From Gallionella sp. (GTDB taxonomy: Bacteria; Pseudomonadota; Gammaproteobacteria; Burkholderiales; Gallionellaceae), in the NCBI GenBank assembly GCA_028707275.1, contig JAQTUP010000001.1, forward strand, positions 124,001 through 188,000: a DNA stretch of 64,000 nucleotides, in the 5' to 3' direction. Below are positions 26,996 to 36,438 of the stretch, one piece after another. The first letter of the stretch is position 1; every line of letters starts with the position of its first letter. The notes beneath the pieces were generated by a model. That model was not told where the DNA came from, made no database searches, and saw only the letters and a program-made list of their open reading frames with translations. A program made the translations under genes and the position numbers.

Positions 26996-28807
26996 TTAAC
27001 CGCGTGTGTTGCGCTTGCGTTCGTTTTCAGTCAGGTAACGCTTGCGGATACGCACGGACAACGGCGTGATTTCCACCAGTTCGTCGTCGGCGATAAACTC
27101 GACCGCCGATTCCAGGGTCAGGCGGATAGACGGCGTCAGGCGAACGGCTTCATCGGTACCGGAAGAACGCACGTTGGTCAGTTGCTTGCCCTTGATCGGG
27201 TTGACCACCAGGTCGTTGTCGCGGCTGTGAACGCCGATGATCATGCCTTCATACAGCTTCTCGCCCGGAGTGACAAACATGCGACCGCGATCTTCGAGCT
27301 TCCACAGCGCGTAAGCGACAGCTTCACCTTGTTCGGAAGAAATCAACACACCGTTGCGACGACCCGGCATATCGGCCTTGACCGGTGCATAGTCATCAAA
27401 CACGTGCGCCATGATACCGGTGCCGCGTGTCAGGGTCATGAATTCAGACTGGAATCCGATCAGACCGCGAGCAGGAATCAGATATTCCAGACGCACACGA
27501 CCGTGACCATCCGGCTGCATATCCTGCAAATCACCGCGACGGCGACCCAGCTCTTCCATCACAGCGCCCTGATTGACGTCTTCCACGTCAACGGTCAGCA
27601 TTTCGAACGGCTCGCATTTCTCGCCGTTGATTTCACGGAACACGACACGCGGCTTGCCCACGCCCATCTCAAAACCTTCACGGCGCATGGTTTCGAGCAA
27701 GATGGTCAAATGCAACTCACCACGGCCTGACAACAGGAACACGTCGGTGTTGTCTGTCTCTTCGACGCGCAAGGCTACGTTGACCAGCAATTCCTTGTTC
27801 AGACGATCACGAATCTGACGACTGGTGATCATTTTGCCTTCCTGACCGCACAGAGGGGATGTGTTGACCATCAGGTTCATGCTCAGGGTCGGCTCATCGA
27901 CCTTGGGCAAAGGCAACGCTTCAGGACGGCTTACGTCTGCGATGGTCACACCGATACCGATTTCGTCGATACCGTTAATCAAAATAATGTCACCGGCCAT
28001 CGCCTCTTCCAGCAATACGCGCTCGATGCCACGGAAACCCAGCACCTGATTGACGCGAGCCTTCTTGGACGATTTGTCGCCATTCATGACCATGACTTCC
28101 TGGCCCGGGCGGATCTTGCCGCGTGTGACGCGACCTACGCCGATACGACCGACGAAGCTGGAATAATCGAGGGCTGAAATCTGCAATTGCAATGGTTCTT
28201 CAGTCGCGGAAACGCAAGGAGCCGGCACATGATTCAACACGACATCGAGCAGCGGGAACATGTTATCGGTGACAGCTTCGAGTTCAGTCTTGGCGTAACC
28301 GTTCAATGCAGACGCATAAACCACGGGGAAATCGAGCTGTTCGTCAGAGGCGCCCAGCTTGTCGAACAAATCAAAAGTCTGATCAACCACCCAGTCAGGA
28401 CGCGCGCCCGGACGATCAACCTTGTTGATGACCACGATAGGACGCAGACCCAGTGCCAATGCTTTTTTGGTCACGAAACGGGTTTGAGGCATCGGGCCGT
28501 CAACGGCATCCACCAGCAACAACACGCCGTCAACCATACCCAGCACGCGTTCGACTTCACCGCCGAAATCGGCGTGGCCCGGGGTGTCAACGATATTGAT
28601 GTGCACACCCTTGAACTCAACCGCGCAATTCTTCGCCAGAATGGTGATGCCTCGCTCTTTTTCCAGGTCGTTGTTGTCCATGACGCGTTCGGCGACTTGT
28701 TGGTGAGCGGTGAAACTACCTGCCTGAGACAGCAGTTTATCGACCAGGGTAGTTTTACCGTGATCGACGTGGGCGATAATGGCGATATTGCGAAGTTGGC
28801 GTGACAT
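26996..28807 (-). CDS. typA: Ribosome-associated GTPase TypA/BipA
   Basis: A 603-residue translational GTPase. G1 AHVDHGKT, the switch region [11 protein letters not shown]3 DTPGH and G4 NKVD are visible near the N-terminus. EF-G-like domains II, III and V follow, then the BipA-specific C-terminal domain with [20 protein letters not shown]. BipA binds 70S ribosomes and aids 50S assembly and stress adaptation. The ATG at 28807 ([18 protein letters not shown]) matches the family start; the upstream ATG adds 14 atypical residues. A strong terminator follows. Confidence 0.95.
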   Translation of the reverse strand: MSRQLRNIAIIAHVDHGKTTLVDKLLSQAGSFTAHQQVAERVMDNNDLEKERGITILAKNCAVEFKGVHINIVDTPGHADFGGEVERVLGMVDGVLLLVDAVDGPMPQTRFVTKKALALGLRPIVVINKVDRPGARPDWVVDQTFDLFDKLGASDEQLDFPVVYASALNGYAKTELEAVTDNMFPLLDVVLNHVPAPCVSATEEPLQLQISALDYSSFVGRIGVGRVTRGKIRPGQEVMVMNGDKSSKKARVNQVLGFRGIERVLLEEAMAGDIILINGIDEIGIGVTIADVSRPEALPLPKVDEPTLSMNLMVNTSPLCGQEGKMITSRQIRDRLNKELLVNVALRVEETDNTDVFLLSGRGELHLTILLETMRREGFEMGVGKPRVVFREINGEKCEPFEMLTVDVEDVNQGAVMEELGRRRGDLQDMQPDGHGRVRLEYLIPARGLIGFQSEFMTLTRGTGIMAHVFDDYAPVKADMPGRRNGVLISSEQGEAVAYALWKLEDRGRMFVTPGEKLYEGMIIGVHSRDNDLVVNPIKGKQLTNVRSSGTDEAVRLTPSIRLTLESAVEFIADDELVEITPLSVRIRKRYLTENERKRNTRG

Positions 28808-28874
28808 GGATACAGCCTTGCTAAATGTATGGGGGGCGCATTCTACCACAACCGGCAGGACAATTTTTTATTCA

Positions 28875-28897
28875 CTGATATTACGGCATAACATCAG
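28875..28897. repeat. Dispersed palindrome, copy 2 (imperfect)
   Basis: CTGATATTAC-GGC-ATAACATCAG lies in the 182-bp gap between the SARP-type regulator stop and the typA start. It matches the window-wide consensus CTGATGTnAC-TGC-GTnACATCAG with two stem mismatches. No T-run follows on either strand. Confidence 0.5.
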
Positions 28898-28989
28898 CAA
28901 ATAATCCGCGCCCATCAGATCCCAATCCCCCGCTGGTACGCGTCTCGCAACCTGTTCGCCACGGCCGTGCTGCGCGCGGCCTGACACGA

Positions 28990-31900
28990 TTAAGTCAGCG
29001 TGCGTAAAAGGTCCGCCGCATCCAGAAGATCAGGGGTATTGATGCCCTCGGTGAACCCGTTATAAATTTTCGCCAGCATGAGTCTTGCACCTTCCTGTCG
29101 GCCTTGCTGCTGCCACAGCCGAGCCATGCTCATCGCGGCTCGCAGTTCCAGCGATTTCGCGCCGAGCAGATGGCTGATGCCAAGCGCCTGAGTAAAACAG
29201 GCCTCAGCTTCAGCTTCGTTGGTTTCAGAAATTCCCAACAGGCATTCGCCCTTGAGGCGATAAACCTCACTTTCCAAAAATCGGTCATCCTTTGCGTTGA
29301 TAACTTCTGTTGTTTGATGCAGGATCAGAAGGGCCGCCTCAAACTGTCCTGAATGCACGAGAGCCTCAGACAGCAAACCAAGAAAAAAAGCTTCAATCCC
29401 GCTCATGGCGCTATGGACAATATGAATGGCATGCTCTATATGTGCGATTCCTGTCTTTTGACCCTGCATGGACACGGCCCATCCATGCAAAGCCGTGCCC
29501 GATAATAGCCAGACCGGAAATCCGTGATGATTGGCAAGCTGCATGGTTTCCTCTGCAAGAAGGCGTGTCGTATCGATCTGTCTCATCCAGCGACTAAGTG
29601 CCGAATTGTGAGCGTTTACATAGCACAAACTGTAAGAATGGTTTTCATGGCGTGCCAAATCCAGTGTGCGTTCACGAATTTCACATGCCTGCTCAGGAAA
29701 GCCCATCAGCCATAGCACCCACGCCAACTGCGCACCACATGAAACGCAGATGTTTTCGCCGAATTCACTCACCATGGTCTGACGGTGCGTCGGCTGATAA
29801 AGCGCTATGGATCGCTCCAAATGCAGACGCGCCTTTTCAAGTTGCCCTGTCCAGAGCAGACTGTTTCCCATCGCATAAAGTGCTTGTTGCAGTTGCAATG
29901 GTTCGTTGTTCTGTTCGGCCATGCGCAGAAGTTGCTCTGCCAGTTCAAGCGAGTGCAAGTGCCCAATACGCGAACTGGAAGTCAGCCACATCCCCCACAA
30001 GGCCTGATACATGCTGCCGCTTACGCATTCGCCCAGCGCCAGCGCGCAGGAATACGCCTCGCCCGCCTCGACAGAACCGTATCCCTTAGCGGCAATCAAC
30101 ACTGCACCCAGATTGAGGCGCAGCCTGGATTCCAGTCCATCGCGATGAACGTCGGGCGGCAATTTCATCAGAAGATGCAGTCCGGTATTAAAATGTCCGA
30201 TCGCCTCGGCAATGGCAGACACGCCGACAGATCGTTGCCCTGCCTGAATCCAGTATTCAATGGACTGCCGTATTTCCCCGCCGGAGGCCAGATGCTGTGC
30301 CAGAAGTTCCGGTTGTGTTGTGACGACAGCCGGAAAGTCGCTTAACAGTACCTGTGCGATATGTCGGTGCGCAGCCTGTCGCGCAGCCCTGGTTTGGGAT
30401 TGATAGGCCGCCTCCTGAATCAGTGCGTGTTTGAATTGACAGGTGGTTTTGTTGATTTTAAGAATCAATCCGGCATCTTGCAGTGCATGCAACGAATGTG
30501 TCAGTGCGGCAGGATCACAGGGAAAAATCTTGCGCAGGAATTCCAGATTGAATTCACGACCCAGGGTGGCGGCAAGCTGCGCGGTGTATTTCGCCTCACT
30601 CAAACGATCAATACGCGCCGCCAGCAGATCGTGAAGCGTTGCCGGAACGCTTGCCTGATTGTCGCTGGATGCGATTTTCGCCATCTCCTCGGCAAACAGC
30701 GGCACCCCGTCGGCGCGCTCCACGATGCGGAGAATAATTTCGGCAGGAATGCGTTCACTGACAGATGTGATAATTTCGGCCATCTCGCTTTCGGCAAGAG
30801 GCGTAAGTTCAAGCGTTGATTCGATGGCATCCTTCCAGGGCGGATCAAACTCAGGGCGGGCGGTGAACAGCGCGAGAACGGGTCCGTTGTCCGTTTTTTC
30901 GACGAACCGGGTCAACAATTCCAGTGTGGGGGTATCAATCCAATGCAAGTCTTCAGCGATGAGCAGCATGGGTTGTTTGGCCGCCAGTGTCTGCAACATA
31001 TCAAGCAAGATGGCAATCGTCTGTTCCTTCTGCTTTTGCGGCGTTAAATCGGGCATCGGGTAAACGGCATCAGAAGGCAGCGAAAGCAGCTGGCCGAGCA
31101 GAGGGATCGCTTCGTGCGCCGATGCCGTGTAACTGGCTTCGAGAAACCGTATCAGTTTGCCCGACTTTATCCCGGGCGTATCGGCCTGCTCAAAATCGAA
31201 AGCTGCCTCAAGCATCGCGATAAGCGGATAAAAAGGCGACTGGCTGAGCTCCGGAAAACAGCGTATCTCGCGTATGGCGTGCAGCCGGTCATCCAGTCTC
31301 TCCTTCAACGCGTGAAGCAAGCGTGACTTGCCGATGCCGGCCTCGCCCAGAACCAGCACAATATGGCAGGCGCCCTGCGTAGATGCCTCCCATAGCGCCA
31401 ATAGTTTTGCAATCTCGGCTTGCCGCCCGACCAATGGCGTTAACTGACCGGCAGCTTCCAGACGGGTGCGAGCACCGCTCTGCTGTATCACCTTGAATAT
31501 TTCCAGCGGTGTTGCCAGGCCGTATAAGGACTTGACGCCCAGGCTGATGCAATCAAAATACCCCGCCACTACACGATTCGTATCCCGGCTGATTACGACA
31601 TCGCTCCGCTGAGCACTGTGACGCAACTGGATGGCGAGCTTTGAAGTCTTGCCGACCGTATCCGGTACTGACGAATCACCGCCCGTGATAATCAGTCCGG
31701 TGTGAATTCCCGCGCGGATATGAACGCTGTCAGTCGTTTCACCTGTGACTGCCAGAGCGGCCTGTACTGCATGGCGGGCTGCGTCCTCATGCGCTTGCGG
31801 GTATCCAAAATAAGCCAGCAACCCGCCGCCATGCGCCTGCACAACATGCCCTGAAAACTGCCGGATGATTTCCACGCAGCGAGCCTGTGGCATACCCAAC

Positions 31901-32802
31901 AACTCCATCACCTCATCAGGATCGTCAACAGTGACAGGACTCAGCTCGCAGTACAGCACCGTCACCTGACGGCGCTCTGGCCGTGATTGAGAACTGGTTT
32001 TTGCTGGTGTAATCACAGCCTTTGAGAGGTTTATCCCCAACTCGCCTTTGTGTATGCGTTCGACCAGTTGCCGGATTTCCTTGCCGGGCAATACGCCCAG
32101 CTCTGTTTTCAAAAGACGGCAACAGGTCTCAAACTGCGCTATTGCGGCTTTGCTCTGCCCACTCAATGCGTACAGATGCATCACCCTGCGATGCGCATCT
32201 TCGTCCCACGGTTCCAGTTCGGTATAGCGCAATGCAAATTGCAGCGATTTGGCAGAATCTCCCGACTGTTCGTGATAATTCGAAGCCTGTTCCAGCAAGG
32301 CAAGTGCACGCCTGTGCATGGTTTCGCGCTGTATCTGCAGCCAGTTTTCGAAATCCGGGCAGTCTGCCAGGTACAGACCTGCCATAAATTCACCACTATA
32401 GAGTGCAATAATTTGTTCTTCGTTGTAATGGTTGCCATTTTCCGGCATCCCTGAGTCACGCCCCGTGAAATAAGCCGCATCTGTATAACCGTTATGGACA
32501 AAACGAATCGTCTGTTTGCCGACAGTGAACATGGCCGTTCCGCCGGGTAATTCCAGCACACGGCGTAAATCCCACAGGGTTCGGCGCAGATTGCTTCTGG
32601 CAGCACCAGGTGCATTGCTGCTCCACAATAAATCAGCCAAAAATTCGCGCCTGTGATCCTGTTCACGTTCTATAGCAAGGTAGGCCAACAGGGCGCGCAT
32701 TTTGTTATAGGTGAAACCGTTAACTGAACGGCCATTCAGGCGCGCATCGAACCCCCCCAGCAATATAAGTTGAAGGCGGTCAATCGTTGGCGGTGTGGAC
32801 AT
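28990..32802 (-). CDS. Giant SARP/BTAD-type regulator with cyclase-like, AAA and TPR domains
   Basis: A 1270-residue regulator. The N-terminal winged-helix DNA-binding segment (about 8-100: LILLGGFDARLNGRSVNGFT) and a BTAD helical domain (about 105-255: SGEFMAGLYLADCPDFENWL) resemble SARP/AfsR-type activators. Next comes a class III cyclase-like domain (about 280-440) whose metal-binding Asp positions read E (VLYCELS) and G (HGGGLLAYFG), so it is probably inactive. An AAA/STAND ATPase follows with Walker A GEAGIGKS and Walker B LLIAEDLHWID. The C-terminal ~500 residues are TPR-like. It is divergent from the secreted metallophosphoesterase gene, its likely target. The ATG at 32802 starts MSTPPTIDRLQLILL. 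Confidence 0.85.
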   Translation of the reverse strand: MSTPPTIDRLQLILLGGFDARLNGRSVNGFTYNKMRALLAYLAIEREQDHRREFLADLLWSSNAPGAARSNLRRTLWDLRRVLELPGGTAMFTVGKQTIRFVHNGYTDAAYFTGRDSGMPENGNHYNEEQIIALYSGEFMAGLYLADCPDFENWLQIQRETMHRRALALLEQASNYHEQSGDSAKSLQFALRYTELEPWDEDAHRRVMHLYALSGQSKAAIAQFETCCRLLKTELGVLPGKEIRQLVERIHKGELGINLSKAVITPAKTSSQSRPERRQVTVLYCELSPVTVDDPDEVMELLGMPQARCVEIIRQFSGHVVQAHGGGLLAYFGYPQAHEDAARHAVQAALAVTGETTDSVHIRAGIHTGLIITGGDSSVPDTVGKTSKLAIQLRHSAQRSDVVISRDTNRVVAGYFDCISLGVKSLYGLATPLEIFKVIQQSGARTRLEAAGQLTPLVGRQAEIAKLLALWEASTQGACHIVLVLGEAGIGKSRLLHALKERLDDRLHAIREIRCFPELSQSPFYPLIAMLEAAFDFEQADTPGIKSGKLIRFLEASYTASAHEAIPLLGQLLSLPSDAVYPMPDLTPQKQKEQTIAILLDMLQTLAAKQPMLLIAEDLHWIDTPTLELLTRFVEKTDNGPVLALFTARPEFDPPWKDAIESTLELTPLAESEMAEIITSVSERIPAEIILRIVERADGVPLFAEEMAKIASSDNQASVPATLHDLLAARIDRLSEAKYTAQLAATLGREFNLEFLRKIFPCDPAALTHSLHALQDAGLILKINKTTCQFKHALIQEAAYQSQTRAARQAAHRHIAQVLLSDFPAVVTTQPELLAQHLASGGEIRQSIEYWIQAGQRSVGVSAIAEAIGHFNTGLHLLMKLPPDVHRDGLESRLRLNLGAVLIAAKGYGSVEAGEAYSCALALGECVSGSMYQALWGMWLTSSSRIGHLHSLELAEQLLRMAEQNNEPLQLQQALYAMGNSLLWTGQLEKARLHLERSIALYQPTHRQTMVSEFGENICVSCGAQLAWVLWLMGFPEQACEIRERTLDLARHENHSYSLCYVNAHNSALSRWMRQIDTTRLLAEETMQLANHHGFPVWLLSGTALHGWAVSMQGQKTGIAHIEHAIHIVHSAMSGIEAFFLGLLSEALVHSGQFEAALLILHQTTEVINAKDDRFLESEVYRLKGECLLGISETNEAEAEACFTQALGISHLLGAKSLELRAAMSMARLWQQQGRQEGARLMLAKIYNGFTEGINTPDLLDAADLLRTLT

Positions 32803-32876
32803 ATGCAAATCGCGAATGAAAAAATTTGTGCGGATTATAAAGACCATATAAAAACTATGGAATGGCATTGTAAACC

Positions 32877-32978
32877 CAACTGAAATTGGTCAGTTGAATG
32901 CCCAGTCAATCAGTGTGCCGCTGATTTTTCAGCCATTGAAAACCATTCAACGGTAATTCAACGCTGGGTTGAAATACT
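32877..32978. promoter_or_regulatory. Divergent regulatory region with repeated TTGAA/ATTCAAC motifs
   Basis: Between the SARP-type regulator and the metallophosphoesterase gene there are: a 7-bp inverted repeat CAACTGA-aattgg-TCAGTTG (32877-32896); TTGAA-aacca-TTCAA (32937-32950 area); two direct copies of ATTCAACG at 32945 and 32956, exactly 11 bp apart; and GTTGAA facing the second copy. SARP activators are known to bind heptameric direct repeats spaced 11 bp apart, so this is a plausible operator for the adjacent regulator. Binding itself is inference. Confidence 0.5.
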
Positions 32979-33039
32979 GTCATTGCCGTAGTTTTAATTC
33001 GAGTGAAATATTTTTACCAAAAAGCGGGGGGGCAGGAAG

Positions 33040-34662
33040 ATGAAAAAAGTCGGTGCAAACGAAACGGGTCAGGGACGTATTAGTCGCACGTCGAATGTTA
33101 TCACAGGCTCGGTTACGATTTTTCTCGGGATTTTTTTTCAAAGTCAGGCAATGGCTTTCAATATTTATAATGATACCGACCAGCCTGTGAAGGCCAGTGT
33201 GGACACGGGGAATTTCAATATTGAAATCCCACCTCACGATTATCGGGGGTGCAACTGGCAGGAAAAGTCCTGCAACGCCAGCGGCGATCGGACAACGCTG
33301 TTAAAAACCCGAGCTGTCGTTGAAGGCTCCCATTTTAAATGCATACTTCCAATGCAAGCAGGTGGATACACGCGTGTTCAACAACGCGACAGAACTGCCG
33401 ACGGGCTTCCGCCTGAATTGTATTGCGCATCCTATACTTACGACGATCAACTCACGCGAACCGAGCCTTACGGCGTCGCATCAGTCGCCGCCGACGTTCA
33501 GTTTCTGGTGACGGGCGACCCTCAGTTTAACGACTGGACAGAACCCCAATATATCGCCCGTAACATGTACAGCAAGGACACCCTGAATCGCATGATTAAG
33601 GAGATGAACGATTCATGCGATATCGCAGGTTGTCCCATACGCGGAATTCTTGTGGCGGGCGATTTGACGCAAGATTCACGCATGGCGGAATTTAATCAAT
33701 ACAAGAACAGCATCGCCGGATACGATCAAAATGTGTTTGATGGGCTGGGAAATCACGATGAAATCAACTGGACGATGAGCAGCCCCGGGGCAATCAGGGC
33801 ATACATCATTCAGGACAGGCAACGTACGGCAACCGCGACCAATGTTCGGAATCCCCACTATTCCTGGGACTGGAACAATGTTCATTTTGTACAGTTGAAC
33901 TTTGCACCGATGAACGAACAGGATACCAAGGAACAAGTCGAGCCGTACAAGGCGCTGCAGTTCTTGCAGGAGGATCTGCAAAATCACGTCGGCTCGTCAG
34001 GGCGTCCGGTCATTTTGATTCATCACCTTGGATTTGACGACTTCAGTCAGGAATGGTGGAGCGATAAGGCAAGGGCAGACTATTGGCGGGCGATTTCACC
34101 TTATAATGTGGCTGCTGTTTTTACGGGTCACTCGCACTTGCAGCCTGAAACAAACAGACTTACCTGGAACCCCATGTGGCTGAGTCCGGACTCGAGCGGC
34201 CCGAAATCCATCCCCACATTTGTTTCAGGTGCAACCATGTATGGTGCTTTCTTGAAGGTAAATATCAGCGGCAATAGTTTGACTGTGCAGCGTATGGGCC
34301 CGACGGATACCAATAATCCGAAATCGCAGCCGAAAGTTTATGATACTGTGAGTTATCCGATTCCGACGCGAGGCAAAGCGGCTTGCGCGTCCGGGATAGT
34401 AAACAATCTGGGGGACGACTATATTACGGCACAGTTTTCCGTTCCGGAATCAGCCAATAATACTGTCATCAGTTTCAAAAACGGCACCGCGCATACCTAT
34501 CATTTTCCGCGATGCTACCGGGTTTGGTGGGAGAGCATGTCCTATACCTGCTTTAACGGCACTTGGATGCAAAGCGTTACGCAAAGGGTGGGGCGTGATG
34601 CATTGTGTAATCTCGATGAAAACAAGGATCAACCCAACCTGAAAATCATCTACAACGACTGA
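33040..34662 (+). CDS. Secreted calcineurin-like metallophosphoesterase
   Basis: A 540-residue exported protein. A hydrophobic segment (VITGSVTIFLGIFFQSQAMA, about 20-39) looks like a signal peptide after a long polar n-region. The metallophosphoesterase core shows GDPQFND (about 159), GDLTQD, GNHDE, ILIHHLG and GHSHLQ, the five metal-binding motifs in order. Cysteine pairs in the N-terminal and C-terminal extensions suggest disulphides. The substrate is unknown; phosphodiester, phosphomonoester or nucleotide hydrolysis are all possible. It is divergently transcribed from the SARP-type regulator and isolated downstream by 335 bp. Confidence 0.82.
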   Translation: MKKVGANETGQGRISRTSNVITGSVTIFLGIFFQSQAMAFNIYNDTDQPVKASVDTGNFNIEIPPHDYRGCNWQEKSCNASGDRTTLLKTRAVVEGSHFKCILPMQAGGYTRVQQRDRTADGLPPELYCASYTYDDQLTRTEPYGVASVAADVQFLVTGDPQFNDWTEPQYIARNMYSKDTLNRMIKEMNDSCDIAGCPIRGILVAGDLTQDSRMAEFNQYKNSIAGYDQNVFDGLGNHDEINWTMSSPGAIRAYIIQDRQRTATATNVRNPHYSWDWNNVHFVQLNFAPMNEQDTKEQVEPYKALQFLQEDLQNHVGSSGRPVILIHHLGFDDFSQEWWSDKARADYWRAISPYNVAAVFTGHSHLQPETNRLTWNPMWLSPDSSGPKSIPTFVSGATMYGAFLKVNISGNSLTVQRMGPTDTNNPKSQPKVYDTVSYPIPTRGKAACASGIVNNLGDDYITAQFSVPESANNTVISFKNGTAHTYHFPRCYRVWWESMSYTCFNGTWMQSVTQRVGRDALCNLDENKDQPNLKIIYND

Positions 34663-34997
34663 TATTTTTAAGGCATGCCAGTCAGGCGGACTCATCGCTT
34701 AAATGCTGTATATTTTGAAAATCAAGAAGACTTATCGTATTGATCCTGTGTCGTTTTTTTAAAATTCAGGATTTGCTCCACAATCTAAAGCCGCGGCACA
34801 CATAGTGTCGCTGCTTTTCAACCGATCAACACAGCTCAATGCCCCACGAGCACGCCGGACGAACCCACGGCCGTCAAAGACAGCCGGGTTTAAGTTCATC
34901 AACAGTCGATCAAGAAATAGCTGCATGATCTATACTCGCCGCTGCACCCATCGCCCCCCAATAACCAGCGGGACAAATCTTGAAACAGATAAATCCG
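34663..34997. other. Intergenic region upstream of phrB
   Basis: About 335 bp without a supported gene. A TATACT hexamer at 34931-34936 is a candidate -10 for phrB, with no clear -35. A weak inverted repeat (ATCCTG...CAGGAT) with T/A-rich centre around 34743-34773 could be a poor terminator for the phosphoesterase gene. A photoregulator site was looked for but not recognised. Confidence 0.35.
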
Positions 34998-36416
34998 ATG
35001 CCACACTATTCCCGTACCATTTGCTGGTTCCGGCGCGATTTACGCCTGCACGATCATGCCGCCCTGTATCACGCGCTGAAAAACAGCGAGGCGGTGCATT
35101 GCGTGTTTGTCTTCGACACCGACATTCTGGACGCCTTGCCCGACAAACAGGATCGCCGGGTCGAGTTTATCTGGCACAGCCTCAATGAACTCCAAGCCCG
35201 GTTGCAACAACTGGGCGGCACCCTGCGTGTGTTGCACGGCAAGGCACAAGTGCTTATTCCGCAACTGGCACGCGAACTTGACGTGCAGGCGGTCTTTTGC
35301 AACCGGGATTACGAACCGGAAGCGCGGCTGCGGGATCGGACAGTCAAACAGGCTTTAGGCGACATTGCGTTCCACCCTTACAAGGATCAGGTCATCTTCG
35401 AAGAGTCCGAGATTCTGACAGGCGCCGGAAAACCCTATAGCGTGTTCACGCCATACAAAAATGCCTGGCTCAAAAAACTGGATTCTTTTTACCTCCGCGC
35501 CTACCCCACAGAGCGCTATTTTTCATCCTTTGCCCGGGGTGCCGCAACAGTGCTGCCGACACTGGCCTCACTGGGTTTTATACCCGGCAAACTCGACAGT
35601 GCATATCCTGTCGGCGAGTCGGGTGCTGAAAAATTATTCGATGATTTTATCGGGCGTATCTCGCAATATCACGAGACGCGCAATTTTCCGTCTGTCCAGG
35701 GCGTATCCTGTTTATCCGCGCACTTGCGCTTCGGCACGATCTCGATACGGAGCGTCGCCTCTGACGCACATCACACAGAAGGGACAGGCGCGCAAACCTG
35801 GTTAGCTGAACTGATCTGGCGCGAGTTCTATCAGATGCTTTTGTTCCATCACCCCCATCTGGCGCAAGGCCTGACTTTCAAGCCACAGTTTAATTTAATC
35901 GAATTTTCCGACGATCAGGAAAAATTTGCCGCATGGTGCGAGGCGCGCACGGGCTACCCGCTCATCGATGCCGCGATGCGCCAGCTCAACCAGACAGGCT
36001 ATATGCACAATCGCCTGCGCATGGTGGCCGCCTCTTTTCTGGTCAAGGATTTACACATAGACTGGCGCTGGGGCGAGCGCTATTTCGCCGGGCATCTGCT
36101 GGATTTTGATCTGGCGGCCAATAATGGCGGCTGGCAGTGGGCAGCCTCCACCGGCTGCGATGCACAACCCTGGTTCCGCATCTTTAATCCTGTCACCCAG
36201 TCCGAGAAATTCGACGCCGATGGCAAGTTTATTCGCCGCTATCTGCCTGAACTGGCGCTTTGCCCGGACAAATGGATACATGCGCCGTGGTTGATGCCCG
36301 CTGCTGAACAAAAGCGCTGCGGGGTGATGATAGGCCGGGATTATCCATCACCTGTCGTCGATCACGCCACGGCCAGAATCAGGACATTGGCGATGTATCA
36401 GGCAGCCAGTTCATAG
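34998..36416 (+). CDS. phrB: Deoxyribodipyrimidine photolyase (class I CPD photolyase)
   Basis: A 472-residue FAD-dependent, light-driven DNA repair enzyme. The N-terminal antenna domain starts ICWFRRDLRLHDHAALYHAL. The FAD-binding C-terminal domain contains LIWREFYQMLLFHHP, HNRLRMVAASFLVKDL and the tryptophan-rich NNGGWQWAASTGCDAQPWFR. Length matches E. coli PhrB (472). The ATG at 34998 is preferred; a TTG at 34980 in the same frame follows GGGA and would add six residues. It is convergent with udg. Light-linked gene content nearby (B12 photoreceptor-like protein at 39.6 kb) may be relevant. Confidence 0.95.
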   Translation: MPHYSRTICWFRRDLRLHDHAALYHALKNSEAVHCVFVFDTDILDALPDKQDRRVEFIWHSLNELQARLQQLGGTLRVLHGKAQVLIPQLARELDVQAVFCNRDYEPEARLRDRTVKQALGDIAFHPYKDQVIFEESEILTGAGKPYSVFTPYKNAWLKKLDSFYLRAYPTERYFSSFARGAATVLPTLASLGFIPGKLDSAYPVGESGAEKLFDDFIGRISQYHETRNFPSVQGVSCLSAHLRFGTISIRSVASDAHHTEGTGAQTWLAELIWREFYQMLLFHHPHLAQGLTFKPQFNLIEFSDDQEKFAAWCEARTGYPLIDAAMRQLNQTGYMHNRLRMVAASFLVKDLHIDWRWGERYFAGHLLDFDLAANNGGWQWAASTGCDAQPWFRIFNPVTQSEKFDADGKFIRRYLPELALCPDKWIHAPWLMPAAEQKRCGVMIGRDYPSPVVDHATARIRTLAMYQAASS

Positions 36417-36438
36417 CGAACCTGCTGCTGACAACGGA

